Shown here: one piece after another, positions 11,109-20,572 of the stretch
Layout of the letters: each line of letters opens with the position of its first letter
How positions within the stretch are numbered: position 1 is the first letter of the stretch
Source of the DNA: Ctena decussata
Taxonomy: Eukaryota > Mollusca > Bivalvia > Lucinida > Lucinidae
Length of the DNA stretch: 64,000 nt
Assembly (NCBI GenBank): GCA_963989385.1
Contig: OZ022509.1
Coordinates: forward strand, 51,972,271-52,036,270
Direction of reading: 5' to 3'
Translations under genes and position numbers: made by a program
The notes under the pieces: model-generated
The model's database searches: none
Seen by the model: the letters and a program-made list of their open reading frames with translations, nothing else
What the model was told of the DNA's origin: nothing

Positions 11109-11190
11109 AAATAACGGGAAATAAACTGGCAGCTGGTTGCCAGGTATTCTACCGTAAAATCTGCGGAAATTGTTTACAGTGCACAAAGAC
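11109..11190. mobile_element. Half of a TACGGTA-type MITE in RT copy 2
   Basis: AATAACGGGAAATAAACTGG, then CAGCTGGTTGCCAGGTATTC and TACCGTAAAATCTGCGG, followed by TTTACAGTG, match the right half of the complete element at 12553-12868. It interrupts the RT frame, replacing the part found around 8560-8640 of copy 1. Confidence 0.7.
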
Positions 11191-11371
11191 TAATGAGGAT
11201 GCTCGCAGAAAGAGCCAGACAGCTATGGGAGAAGTTGTTGAACTCCTGGTCATGGTCAAGAAACAAAAGCTAAGGGGGGCTGGCCACATCTCGAAATCTT
11301 TTGGTAGAGCAAAGACGACCTTTTAGATTTCAGTGAAAAGCAAAAAGAAGAGGAAAGCAGAAGAAGACATG

Positions 11372-11594
11372 TTGTGTATGTTGTTTTATTGTTTTACGTC
11401 CACGATAAACAGCTATGGTCATGTCGGGACGGTCAGTTGCCATGATCACACTATTCCTGGGCAGGCTTAGACCCCCTTAGCGGTTAAACAGTATTAAGTG
11501 CACATACTTTCGCCAGTAACTGACAACTGCCCTTCTTGAATCAGCGGAAAGAGAAACGACAGTATGTGGCTGGACCGGGTATGGAACCCGGGAT
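11372..11594 (-). mobile_element. SINE (minus strand), 223 bp, with 12-bp target duplication
   Basis: The insertion is flanked by GAAGAAGACATG at 11360-11371 and at 11595-11606. On the minus strand it begins with CCCGGGTTCCATACCCGG, which looks like a tRNA-type B-box region. It continues through a body shared with the SINE at 5150-5311 and ends with GTGGACGTAAAACAATAAAACAA. The longer 5' part compared with the 5150 copy shows that the latter is 5'-truncated. It inserted into the RT copy 2 pseudogene. Confidence 0.85.
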
Positions 11595-11709
11595 GAAGAA
11601 GACATGGAAAGACAATATTAAAGACAGGAATAAGAAGGACTAGGGCTGGTGAAAACAGGAGGAGGTAGAGAGACCTTCCAAGATTATGAGATAGAAAAAA
11701 CTAGACTAA

Positions 11710-11949
11710 ATGAGCCGCGACACGAGAAAATCAACAAAGTGGTTGTGCGCCCAGCGTAGACTCAGATCAGCCTGGGCATCCACCCAGTCTGATCAGAGTC
11801 TTCGCTGTCCGCATGGAGGTACCTTAGACCCTTACCTACCCTTTAAGCGCTTAGCAAAGAGTCCGATCAGACTTGGCGGATACCCAGGCTGATCTGAGTA
11901 TGCGCTGGGCGCACAACCCTTTTGTTGGTTTTCTCATGTCGCGGCTCAA
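11710..11949. mobile_element. MITE-G family, full copy directly after RT copy 2
   Basis: This 240 bp element begins ATGAGCCGCGACACGAGAAA and ends TTTTCTCATGTCGCGGCTCA. Its two halves are imperfect inverted repeats built around CAGTCTGATCAGAGTC. It lacks the 34-bp internal duplication seen in the copies inside the 5S units. It is non-coding. Confidence 0.85.
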
Positions 11950-12255
11950 ATATATTTTGGTGCATTGCAGAAACTAATAAATACTCCAATCAAAGCTCAT
12001 TTTATGACGCTTTAGACGGAATAGTATTTATAATACAGCGCATATTGGATAGTTATGGCATTTGAGACATGTGATATATCAAATTGTTGCTTTGGCAGCT
12101 TATTATGCTTTGTAACAGTATAAAGTCCTTAATCACAAACAATTATCTCCGACATTTGCAGGCCTGTACTTTGTGAGAAATGAGTTTACAACACTTTTTA
12201 TCTTAAAAACTCCACGCCGCTACGTGCCATACGTCATTTTGTCTACATTTATGGA
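11950..12255. other. AT-rich stretch, nothing recognised
   Basis: No gene, repeat or RNA feature is supported between the MITE and the microsatellite that follows. Confidence 0.4.
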
Positions 12256-12329
12256 TGTCTGTCTGTCTATGTCACTTCGCTTTATTTTCTCTCTCTCTGT
12301 CAGTCTGTCTATGTCTGTCTGTCTGTCTA

Positions 12330-12364
<35 letters not shown>
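12256..12364. repeat. TCTG/TC microsatellite tract
   Basis: Runs of TCTG and TCTA words pass into an uninterrupted (TC)n block at about 12332-12361. The open frames on both strands here are products of the simple repeat. Confidence 0.9.
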
Positions 12365-12552
12365 ACGCTGAAATTATTCACGAGTGGTTTCATCTCTTTG
12401 AGCTGAAGATGGCTGTGCATTCACTGAACAATTTCTTGTGTACTTTCTTAGTCGCGTGTATCTAAGCACATAGGCTCTCGATATGTAGATTAAAACAAAA
12501 ATATATATTGTTTAAGTTGGAAGATATCTATTCTTAATTTAAATCATAGATA

Positions 12553-12868
12553 CACTGTAAAACATCCGTAGATTTTACGGTAGAAACCAGCTGCCAGTCC
12601 ATTACCTGTATTTTTTTTCGGGCGCTCGTAAACATTGGCAGGAACCATCACGCAGAGAAGGGTAGAATCAGACAGGTATTGTTTTGGTCTTACAGCCATT
12701 CAACACCATAAAGGTATTTTTGACTGCGGTCAATTAACATAACTCTACCATGTCGTGATTTCAAAAATTGTTCTACAGGCAGACGCCCGTAAGAATAACG
12801 GGAAATGAGCTGGTAGCTGGTTGCCAGGTACTCTACCGTAAAATCTACGGATTTTTTTTTCTTACAGT
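12553..12868. mobile_element. 316-bp MITE with CACTGTAA ends and TA duplication
   Basis: The left end is CACTGTAAAACATCCGTAGA followed by TTTTACGGTAGA. The right end is its complement, TCTACCGTAAAATCTACGGA, an A/T run, then CTTACAGTG. TA flanks both sides (12551-12552 and 12869-12870). The GCTGGTTGCCAGGTA words recur in the half-copy inside RT copy 2. The ends and TA duplication suggest a Tc1/mariner-type non-autonomous element. Confidence 0.8.
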
Positions 12869-12870
12869 GT

Positions 12871-13485
12871 ATCGATAAACCGTTAAATGCATAGAGTCCC
12901 AAAAAGGATACACGCACACGGTGCAGACCTAGATAAGACATCGCAGACCGCGGCGTCTGAACCAGGATCTACACAGTTTGCACACAACTTCCAGGAGCAA
13001 CCGATGAAAAATGAGTAAATCAGGCCCCGGGGTTATAGAACTTTTTTCAAGCTCAACTCAGCTGAGCATGAATTTTTACATGTAAATAAATGGCAAATAA
13101 CCGATAAGTACAGTTATTTTCTTGCTCAGTTTAGGTGAGTATGAGATTTTCTCAGCTTATGAATATGAAAATGCCAACAGTAGTTGCCATTTTCATATTT
13201 ATCAACAGAGAAAATTTCATACTCAGCAGAAAATCTCGGGGTCAGAATCAAAATGATAAAAAGACTCATACGAATTATTAGGATAAAGTAGTTTGCTGAC
13301 CATAAATGGGTTAATAAGAATCAGTTTCTTTACAGTTTTAAGAGAAAAAGAAATTTGTCCGGATTCGATGATGTATATTATTCAATACAGCAAGGACTAA
13401 GTCTTTGGTTAACTCTATATTCAGTTAACTTTAGTGAAGTGTCTTCATTAGAGACATTTATTTATTTATTTATTTTAGGTCAGCC
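12871..13485. promoter_or_regulatory. Region upstream of the first peptide gene, with a putative splice acceptor
   Basis: This segment leads into the first cysteine-rich peptide gene. Immediately before its ATG is a T-rich tract of TTTA repeats ending ATTTTAG, then GTCAGCC and the ATG. The second paralogue has TTTTGAAG, then GTCAGCG and its ATG. A shared AG|GTCAGC boundary suggests that a 5' leader exon is spliced on here, so the promoter may lie further upstream. I cannot identify the leader exon or a TATA box with confidence. Confidence 0.4.
13137..13224. repeat. 88-bp palindrome upstream of the peptide gene
   Basis: The arm GAGTATGAGATTTTCTCAGC continues through TTATGAATATGAAAATGCCAAC. 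After the loop AGTA it pairs with GTTGCCATTTTCATATTTAT, then CAACAGAGAAAATTTCATACTC. There are a few mismatches. It is probably a small foldback element. Confidence 0.75.
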
Positions 13486-13794
13486 ATGCGGTGGATCACA
13501 GTTGGTCTTTTCTGTCTAATTCTGCTCTTGGAATTTGCTCTTTCTCAACAATTAAAACAATCAACGTCAGTGTTTTGCCGCTGGCATGGCAGAAATTGCG
13601 TTAACAACATAGGACTTGGACGCCGCGGACGCACTAAGGCCTGTTCCGTCCGCTTCCCAAAAAGAAATTGCCAGGCTAGAGGACATAACTGCTGGTGCCT
13701 TATAAAGACCAGTATTCTACAGCAAGAAGGCAACGAGGATTTGACTGGCGGTGCGAAAAGGCATAAACTTTACCAAAGAAAAGATAATAAATGA
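13486..13794 (+). CDS. Secreted cysteine-rich peptide, paralogue 1
   Basis: The 102-residue product begins MRWITVGLFCLILLLEFALS, a clear signal peptide with likely cleavage before QQ at residues 21-22, so it should be secreted. The mature part holds six cysteines (31, 38, 53, 62, 69, 71) in the pattern C-x6-C-x14-C-x8-C-x6-C-x-C, enough for three disulfides, and ends its core with NCWCL. It is rich in Arg/Lys, and the C-terminal tail is also basic. The gene at 59031-59306 encodes a paralogue with the same signal-peptide start, cysteine pattern, NCWCL motif and following NED. I chose this ATG because it directly follows the conserved GTCAGC boundary in both genes. An AATAAA overlaps the stop codon, and whether it acts as a polyadenylation signal is unknown. 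Small size, basic charge and paired cysteines resemble antimicrobial or other defence peptides, but I do not recognise the family and assign no function. Confidence 0.75.
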   Translation: MRWITVGLFCLILLLEFALSQQLKQSTSVFCRWHGRNCVNNIGLGRRGRTKACSVRFPKRNCQARGHNCWCLIKTSILQQEGNEDLTGGAKRHKLYQRKDNK

Positions 13795-13829
13795 CAGAAA
13801 ACCAAATGAATGGTGGGCACCACTGGATT

Positions 13830-14181
13830 ACCGTATACGCGGTAATTTTCGCGGGGTTCCATTTTTCGCGGTCACTTCGAAACCGCGAATATTAAAAATC
13901 ACGAAATAATTTCCTGTTTCTGACAAAGTATCTTCAATAGGCACTGTGTCCATACATTTTTTCCGTTTGCTTCGGTAAATTCAGGTACTTTTCACTCGAG
14001 CCAGTTCGTTCATTAACCTGTGGCAAGGCCGCAGGTTAATGAACGAACTGGCTCAAATAAGCGACAAACCTTTTTGCTTTTTGCCCATGTTCGCGAAAAA
14101 TAAAAATTGCGAAAATTAAGGTTTATGTTTTTGAGCCTAAACCGCGAAAATTTTACCCGCAAAAATACCGCATTTACGGTA
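13830..14181. mobile_element. TTCGCGG-type palindromic MITE, copy 3
   Basis: This is a complete copy of about 350 bp. Its ends are TACCGTATACGCGGTAATTT and CGCATTTACGGTA, with CCGCGAA/TTCGCGG words in both halves and a central CATTAACCTGTGGC..GCCGCAGGTTAATG palindrome. It begins 36 bp after the stop codon of the first peptide gene, so it may lie in or just beyond that transcript's 3' end. Confidence 0.85.
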
Positions 14182-14910
14182 TTTCCTTTATGGTGAATAT
14201 AGATACTCTTACAGGGGAAAAACCCTGCCATGTTTTTTTTTTCATTTCTGTCTCGCTTTGCATGGGGACCATTTCTTAAAGGAAAGAATTTGCTCCAAAG
14301 GAGCACACTCTTTCCTTCAAGAGTATATATCATCTGCAAGGGTTAAATTGTAAGTCACAAAGGTTGTTCCCCTCGTAAAAATTGCGGATATACATCGATG
14401 TGTACTCATTCAACTTTCAATCTTACATTTTCTTCGTATTCAGTTTATAAATGAAATAAATGGACTGAACATAAATAAGTTAGTTTAGTTGTTCTTGTTC
14501 TGGCAAGTGGTAGTTTCAAAGGTGCGCCATCTACCTCCATTATTAAAAAAAAAAAAAAAATCAGCAAAAAAAAAAAAAAAAAAAAAAATGTGGCTATTCT
14601 TTAAAGGGAAACAATTCAGTATCGGCTTCTAGTTTGAGCCTGGATAAAGAGAATGTAGCTGAGGATATGTGCGGCAAATGACGAATCAGGTATATCTCCA
14701 GATTTTCAAAGATTAAAGTTAATGGATTGCGTTCAGGGGAAGCAACTCTGTCGATTTTGCCTTCATTCACAAAGGAGGTCAACTCTTGAAGGAAAGAATT
14801 TGCTCCTCTATAAGCAAATTTTGGAACGCTTCGCCGACCAGGAAAGCAAACAGGAAAACACATAAGTTGTGCCCCCCCCCCCCACACCCTTTGTAATTAT
14901 CGAGAAACTA
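14182..14910. repeat. Region with dispersed AAAGAATTTGCTCC repeat blocks, poly-A and poly-C runs
   Basis: The word AAAGGAAAGAATTTGCTCC at 14280, and related sequence to about 14420, reappears upstream of the second peptide gene (about 58818-58985) in the same order: AAAGAATTTGCTCC, GAGTATA/AGTATAC, CACAAAG, GTACTCATTCA/ATACCCATTCA. A further partial match (GAAAGAATTTGCTCC) is at 14790-14815. Long A-runs lie at 14547-14588 and a C-run ends near 14882. The block is either a dispersed repeat or part of an ancestral duplication that also copied the peptide gene. Confidence 0.55.
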
Positions 14911-15538
14911 CATAGGGAAGAATTCTCGTTATAGTGACGGGATTTTCCGATTATCTCCAAGAGGGCCGGAGATAAGCGGTTACCTGTATGCGGTTCTCAG
15001 TTTAATAGGGAAATGTATAGAAGCTCATAAATAAGTTAAATTTTCTTATTTAATATATTTTCCGACATTAAATTATAACGTCTAGCACGAAAGAGCATTT
15101 CAAGCTCTTTAATCTGGTATAAAAATCATAGAAATGTGTCAATGAGAAGTTTCTTCCATCAGAGCCCATAGTTTTCTTTCTATAAACCATAAGTTTCTCA
15201 ACACAATTTATTCAAATTACGCGAATCTTCGTTTTTGGACCTAAATAACACATATAAATTAACATTTGCGAATCTATTATAACGTATGAGCTAGAAGCTG
15301 TTATTCCACTGATTACAATGATGTATTTTATACATACATAGCTAATTGGGAAATTTCTTCCCTGAACGCTTAATTTTGCTTACTATTGATTCGAAGCTTG
15401 GTCGAAATTTTTCTAAGTTCTCTCTATTAACCATAAAAACACTGGAAAGGGAAGCAATCCCATTTATGGCCAAGGGCTAAAATTTACAGGTAGTACAGAG
15501 TTATCGATTTTACACCGTAACGAGTTTTCTGCCAGATG
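14911..15538. repeat. X repeat, copy 1 (left edge of the 5S array)
   Basis: This 628 bp segment runs from CATAGGGAAGAATTCTCG to TTTTCTGCCAGATG. It recurs at 19943-20572 and 51184-51811 with very few differences. It marks the left edge of the array: sequence to its left is unrelated to that left of the other copies. It contains no recognisable gene and no inverted ends. It could be an old flank copied with the array or the remnant of a separate insertion. Confidence 0.85.
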
Positions 15539-16126
15539 TTAGACTAGTCAGAAAAAGTGTATTACGTACTGGAATTAGTAAGATGTTGCGTGTTTGACTT
15601 TCCATGCACTTACTGAGCAGACTGTGCATATGCTCATCTGAAGACTTTCTTCGCGTGGCGCAACACTAAATATTCCAGCCACATTCAATGATAACAGATT
15701 TATTCCTCATGCTCAGCTGACACACAACGCTGACACAACGTCGTGTCATTAACGTTGGTTAAACGTCACTGTGCCGTTGAATTAACGTTGATATTGACGG
15801 TTACTTTTTACTTCAGACAAAAGCTGATCATATGAGGCGCGAATTAGTACTCCGAAATAAAGAGGCTTATCGAAGATGTTTTGCCATAGTTTAATAGATG
15901 ATCACAAAACATCGAATCACATCGAATCAACGTTGATTCGATGATGATTCAACTTTTTTTGTCTGCTGACATGATGAGACTGAAATGTAAACAGCGCAGA
16001 TTCTGATACGACTGCTCTACTAGGCCTGCAATGTGTGTCCCAGTAGTAAGAACTGCAGGATAGGCTATTACTGATCGCAAACTCTCAAAAGTACACTTTG
16101 TAAATGTTGAAAATCGGTACTTTGTT

Positions 16127-16246
16127 GTCTACGGCCATAATACATTGAAAACATCGGTTCTCGTCCGATCACGGAAATTAAGCAACGTCGGGCCCGGTTA
16201 GTACTTGGATGGGTGGCCGCCTGGGAATACCGGGTGCTGCAGACTC
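16127..16246 (+). rRNA. 5S rRNA: 5S ribosomal RNA gene, unit A
   Basis: This 120 bp segment from GTCTACGGCC to GCTGCAGACT matches animal 5S rRNA along its whole length, including CGGTTCTCGTCCGATCA, TTAAGCAACGTCGGGC and GGTTAGTACTTGGATGGGTG. 5S RNA joins the large ribosomal subunit and is made by RNA polymerase III from internal A, intermediate and C boxes, which are all recognisable here. The box C region has GGTGGCC where the usual sequence is GGTGACC. The ends pair (GUCU with AGAC), with one mismatch caused by GCAGAC where GTAGAC is usual. The first T-run of four is a few bases downstream (CTTTATTTTC) rather than immediate. It is complete, but whether it is expressed cannot be judged. Confidence 0.88.
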
Positions 16247-17065
16247 TTTATTTTCTATTTTTATTTCTTTTTTCTTTGATAGTTTTCTTCCCCCAATTTC
16301 ACGATCACTATATATGTATCTCAAAGCTGTGCGAAGGAAAATACTTTTCCCTCAACGTTATAGACCGTTTACCGTCTGCTGTGCACTGTCCACTCGCCCT
16401 TCGCTTTGGAGCATGCTGAAAAGTAGTGCATGTTGTTCGCGGTTTTCTGTATACTATTTACTGTCCAGTGAAGTGTCTACTGTCTGTCCACTGCGTCCTG
16501 GATACTGTTTACTGCGGTCTGTCTGCTACAACATGGATGTGGTGCAAGCACAGAGGCATGGGTACAAGGTCGCAGCATGTGCGCCTGTTTCAGCGCATCT
16601 GGACTCTAAAATGATGTACCTTCAACCAAAGTGGAGTCGCACATACAGATGAAACCAACATAAGCATCATAGTAACCTGCACTTTATGGGAGATGAACCC
16701 TGGTGGCCCGTAAGACTAATAAAGGATTGCAAAAATTCCTATGTAGCACATACCTATATTTGGGCAGCAAAACCCGCACGCAGGCACATCTAATTTTCTG
16801 TACATTTAAGTTCTGCAATAGTTAAAACAAAGAAAAAAAATAACAAGTAAATTTAAAAGGCAGTTCTGACATTTTTCTTGTCAATTTTAGTTTTGTATGA
16901 TAGAAATGCAGAATTTATCAATTTTGGCAATATGCACTAATTCTGGCATTATTTCTTTTCCCTAGAGAATTGCTTCTTTCGTCTGAAGATCGATGTTAAC
17001 GAAACGTGGACCTAGAATAAATTAGTTATGACTGTGGGCAGACTTCCAATATCATTATTTTGTTC

Positions 17066-17342
17066 CACGACGCGAGAAAACCAACAAAGTGGTTGTGCGC
17101 CCAGCGCAGACTCAGATAAGCCCGGGTTGTGCGCCCAGCGTAGACTCAGATAAGCCCGGGCATCCACCCAGTCTGATCAGAGTCTTTGCTGTCCACATGA
17201 AGGTAGCGCGCCACGTTAGATCCTTAGCTACCGTTAAAGCGCTTAGAAAAGACTGTGATCATACTAGGCGGATGCCCAGGCTGATCTGAGTCTGCGATGG
17301 GCGCACTTCCACTTTGCTGCTTTCGCTTGTCGCGCCTCATTT
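17066..17342. repeat. MITE-G copy inside the unit, with 34-bp internal duplication
   Basis: CCACGACGCGAGAAAACCAA opens it and the complement closes it near CTTGTCGCGCCTCAT. TTGTGCGCCCAGCG(C/T)AGACT through CCCGGG occurs twice in tandem at the left. Equivalent copies with the same duplication lie at about 22100-22378, 26505-26783, 42779-43056 and 47597-47872. MITE-G copies outside the array lack the duplication, so it arose once before the units multiplied. Confidence 0.8.
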
Positions 17343-17417
17343 TTTTCTGATTCAGATAAACGGATATCTAATTGGAAGCTCAAGGAGACGGATCAGATCT
17401 TCACATTGATACATACT

Positions 17418-17634
17418 ACCCAGCAGACACACAACGTTATAATGACGTCGCATTGACGTCGACGCAAACATTACATTTCATCGACGTCATTCTGACGTCA
17501 TGTGCCCGCTGGGAAATACTTACTACCCAGCAGGCACATGACGTCGAAATGACGTCGTATTGACGTCTATGCGGCATGGGAGTGTCGCATCGACCCCATT
17601 TTGACATCCTTACGACGTCATGTGCCTGCTGGGT
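17418..17634. repeat. Two adjacent GACGTC-rich palindromes with CCCAGC ends
   Basis: Each half starts ACCCAGCAG(A/G)CACA and ends as the complement, TGTGC(C)(C/T)GCTGGG, with repeated GACGTC words between. Equivalents lie near 22452-22669, 26857-27074, 43131-43349 and 47946-48164. It is probably a short foldback element. TGACGTCA words resemble CRE sites but are part of the repeat. Confidence 0.75.
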
Positions 17635-19427
17635 GTCTTGCAATGCTGTTCAAACAATTTCCATCGTTTTTATTTACTCTCTCTATTGGGACACCTTTAA
17701 ATTACCAGATTATTCTAAAATTTAAACAAATGCTGAAAGTAGCTGACAGTGTGTCAAAATACTGATAGGATATGACGCATTGCACATCTTGATCTGATTC
17801 TAAAGTGATTTCTCAGATACATCTATCCCAAAATTTCGGATCACTGCGGTTATTTTTATTTATTTTTTGTTAATCTTGCAGCTCTTGGATTACATCATTG
17901 ATAATCAAGGGTCGGTTATATTTGCACGTGCATTTTATGCTCATCTCTTTAAACGATATGAGCCTTGTCCGGGCAAAATATGTTTGACACTATTCGCAAA
18001 CAGTGGGTACCAAGATAAGTCTATGCAACTGCGTAGTCTGTCAGAGTTGGTGCAGTTCACCGTTTGATTTCCAGAAGGCATACTTATTGCGCCTAACCTG
18101 TTCTGATTGTGCTAGTGCACAGACTAGTCTGGACATAGGCGTTTTGCATACACCACAAGGCTGACTTTATCACGACACGACTCAAATGGCCTGCGCAAGG
18201 AAAAAATGTGCTTCAACCCATAATATTTTCAGCGAAATATGTATGTATACGCAACCAGGAGGTACCAAGATATGTCTACGCTCATGTGTAGTCTACCGTG
18301 CCCTGATTGCGCATGCGTCTAGTCAAGACACGCGCGTTTTGCTTATGAAATAAGACTGGTTTTATCATGACACGAGGTATGCGCAAGGGAAAATGTATTT
18401 CACCCCATCTTGGGAAAAGCGAATGCAGTCCCATTAGTGTCTTTTCTTTTCGCGCTCTTTACGACGCCACAGTGTATGATGCTCAAGATTGCTTATACAT
18501 GTTGTGAACGCATACATGTTACCACAGACTGGACTGATTCTTCTCGTCGCATATGGCAATTTTCCGAGGGTGCGGCTCTTGGGTTCCACCATTGGCAATC
18601 AGGATAATCAAGTGTCGATCTTATTTTCACGTGCATTTTATGCTCATCTCTTCTTTTGAATGTTATTAGCCCTGTCCGGGTAAAATATGTTTGACGCTAT
18701 ACACAAACAGTGGGTACCAGGATAAGTCCATGTAACTGCGTTGTCTGTCAGAGTAAGTGCAGTGCATCGTTTACGAGAGAGCCTGCACTGCCGCGAGAGT
18801 TTGAGATCAGTAAAAGTTATAATATCCTGCTGTTCTTACTACCGGGGCACACATTGCGGGCCTAGCAGAGCAGTCATATCAGGATCTGCGCTGTTTGCGG
18901 TTCAGCCTAACCAAGCCTGCGGAAATTAAATGCTGAATCATCATTGAATCAACGCTGCATCAACATTGAATCAACGTTGATTCAATGTGATTCAATGGTG
19001 TGTGCCCAGTGTATAAACTATAGAAAAACATCTTTAATGAGCCTCCTTATTACTGAGTACAAATTTGCACCTCAAATAATCAGCTATGTCTCAAGTTACA
19101 TGTAAACCGTCAATATCAACGTCAGTTCATCGTCATAGTAACGTTTAATCAACGTCAATGCCACGCCGTTGTTTCAGCGTTCTGTGTCAGCTGAACCTGA
19201 GGCACAAATCTGTAATCATTGAATGTGGTTAGAATATTTAGAGTTGTGTCGCGCGAAAATCACTTCAGGTGAGCATAAGCGAACTGTGCATATCAGCTTT
19301 CACATATGCGCAGTCTGCTCAGTAAGTGCAGGGAGAGTCAGGTTATCAAAACACGCAACATCATATCAATTTCAGTGCGTACTATATTTTTTCCGAATAG
19401 AATGCGCATTTACGTAGACTTGTCTAA

Positions 19428-19942
19428 GCAGTGCCGGATCTCTCCTTAAAGGTTCAGAACGAAAGTTTTTCACACCTATAAAACAGCTCATAATTTTAAA
19501 AGATTTGTTTTATGTACACACAGATAATTAGCAAGGTCATACATTCGGATAGAACCTACATGATATTACAACGCATCTATAATTAGAAACTGAAAGTACA
19601 AACGTTTTGAAGGATTAAGTGCGTATTTTAAAACATCATTTTATGATGAAGAAAACAAAATCGCTTCTAAGCCTGAAAAAGCCGAAAGATTCACTTAGTT
19701 TGTTACTCCCCTTTCAATTTTATTTAGAACAAAAAAGGAAGGGGCCCAGATTTGGAGAAACGAAAATTCCACAGCTTTCTATTCGTTAATACCCCTCACC
19801 TGCCTTGAAAGGCCATTTCACCCCCCCCCCCCCCTCCTCCCCACACACACTACCACACACATCAATTACGCACTTGTTTCTTGGCGTGCTACAGGGTGAA
19901 ACTTTTATTGTGCCACTGTTTAAATCTCATTAAACAGTATTC
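19428..19942. repeat. Spacer between units A and B (with C-run)
   Basis: Starting GCAGTGCCGGATCTCTCC and ending CTCATTAAACAGTATT, this spacer follows every unit. It carries a C-run at about 19820 whose length differs in each copy. No gene is seen. Only this spacer and the remnant after unit F read CTCATTAAAC; the others read CTTATTAAAC. Confidence 0.8.
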
Positions 19943-20572
19943 CATAGGGAAGAATTCTCGTTATAGTGACGGGATTTTCCGATTATCTCCAAGAGGGCCG
20001 GAGATAAGCGGTTACCTGTATGCGGTTCTCAGTTTAATAGGGAAATGTATAGAAGCTCATAAATAAGTTAAATTTTCTTATTTAATATATTTCCGACGAC
20101 ATTAGATTATAACGTCTAGCACGAAAGAGCATTTCAAGCTCTTTAATCTGGTATAAAAATCATAGAAATGTGTCAATGAGAAGTTTCTTCCATCAGAGCC
20201 CATAGTTTTCTTTCTATAAACCATAAGTTTCTTAACACAATTTATTCAAATTACGCGAATCTTCGTTTTTGGACCTAAATAACACATATAAATTAACATT
20301 TGCGAATCTATTATAACGTATGAGCTAGAAGCTGTTATTCCACTGATTACAATGAAGTATTTTATACATACATAGCTAATTGGGAAATTTCTTCCCTGAA
20401 CGCCTAATTTTGCTTACTATTGATTCGAAGCTTGGTCGAAATTTTTCTAAGTTCTCTCTATTAACCATTAAAACACTGGAAAGGGAAGCAATCCCATTTA
20501 TGGCCAAGGGCTAAAATTTACAGGTAGTACAGAGTTATCGATTTTACACCGTAACGAGTTTTCTGCCAGATG
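19943..20572. repeat. X repeat, copy 2 (between units A and B)
   Basis: It nearly matches the copies at 14911 and 51184 and ends exactly where the left arm of unit B begins (GCCAGATG then TTAGACTAG). It is absent from the C, D, E and F junctions, where the spacer's CAGTA joins TTAGACTAG directly. Confidence 0.85.

Larger units (their letters stand above)
10150..11707 (+). pseudogene. RTE-like reverse transcriptase, heavily decayed copy 2 with three insertions
   Basis: This is a second, older copy of the same element. LEEIIADQQW near 10195 fits the upstream RT block (EEIIAEEQAGFR-type). TTGEWYRTTVRGRQGCPVLPT (10412 on) matches copy 1, followed by a deletion that joins ERIM-like sequence to ADDEQKLEGL. 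After MITE-G (10582-10826) it resumes at GAGATCAGTGCTGAGAAGAC, exactly where copy 1 continues. Half of a TACGGTA-type MITE (about 11109-11190) replaces the region after the ETWT motif. It resumes as TNEDARRKSQTAMGEVVELL and LRGAGHISKSFGRAKT, then is cut by a SINE at 11372-11594 and ends in a decayed PSKIM-like tail near 11690. Multiple stops and shifts make it non-functional. The insertions give a clear relative order: the RT copy came first, and the three small elements later. Confidence 0.8.
15539..19427. mobile_element. 5S-bearing long-inverted-arm unit A
   Basis: The body is bounded by TTAGACTAGTC and a right end whose complement begins TTAGACAAGTC. The left arm (15539 to about 16093) is matched as a diverged inverse by the right arm (about 18791-19427). 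Shared blocks in order include GATGTTGCGTGTTT, CACTTACTGAGCAGACTG, CTAAATATTC, GCTGACACA, AACGTTGATATTGACGG, AATCAACGTTGATTC and GTAGTAAGAAC. The 5S gene starts about 35 bp inside the left arm. The interior then holds a MITE-G copy (about 17066-17342) with a 34-bp internal duplication, two tandem GACGTC-rich palindromes (17418-17634), and two direct repeats (about 17875-18070 and 18570-18775). No transposase is present. The arms hold repeated AACGTT/TTGATT words, resembling subterminal repeats of DNA transposons. Whether it ever moved as a transposon is inference. Confidence 0.8.

Noticed and set aside
16209..16652. A 147-codon open frame starting inside the 5S gene, repeated in units B, C and E
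   Set aside because: It begins within the 5S RNA, has low-complexity Phe/Ser content, and recurs only because the units are nearly identical DNA. Lengths and frames change with small indels between copies.
17430..17625. TGACGTCA words as a CREB-regulated promoter
   Set aside because: They are components of a palindromic repeat with CCCAGC ends, and no gene starts nearby.
17867..18067. Open frames of 60-66 codons conserved across units (for example 17867, 18741, 22637, 27309)
   Set aside because: Conservation equals overall DNA identity. There is no synonymous bias visible, no domain, and no splice context.
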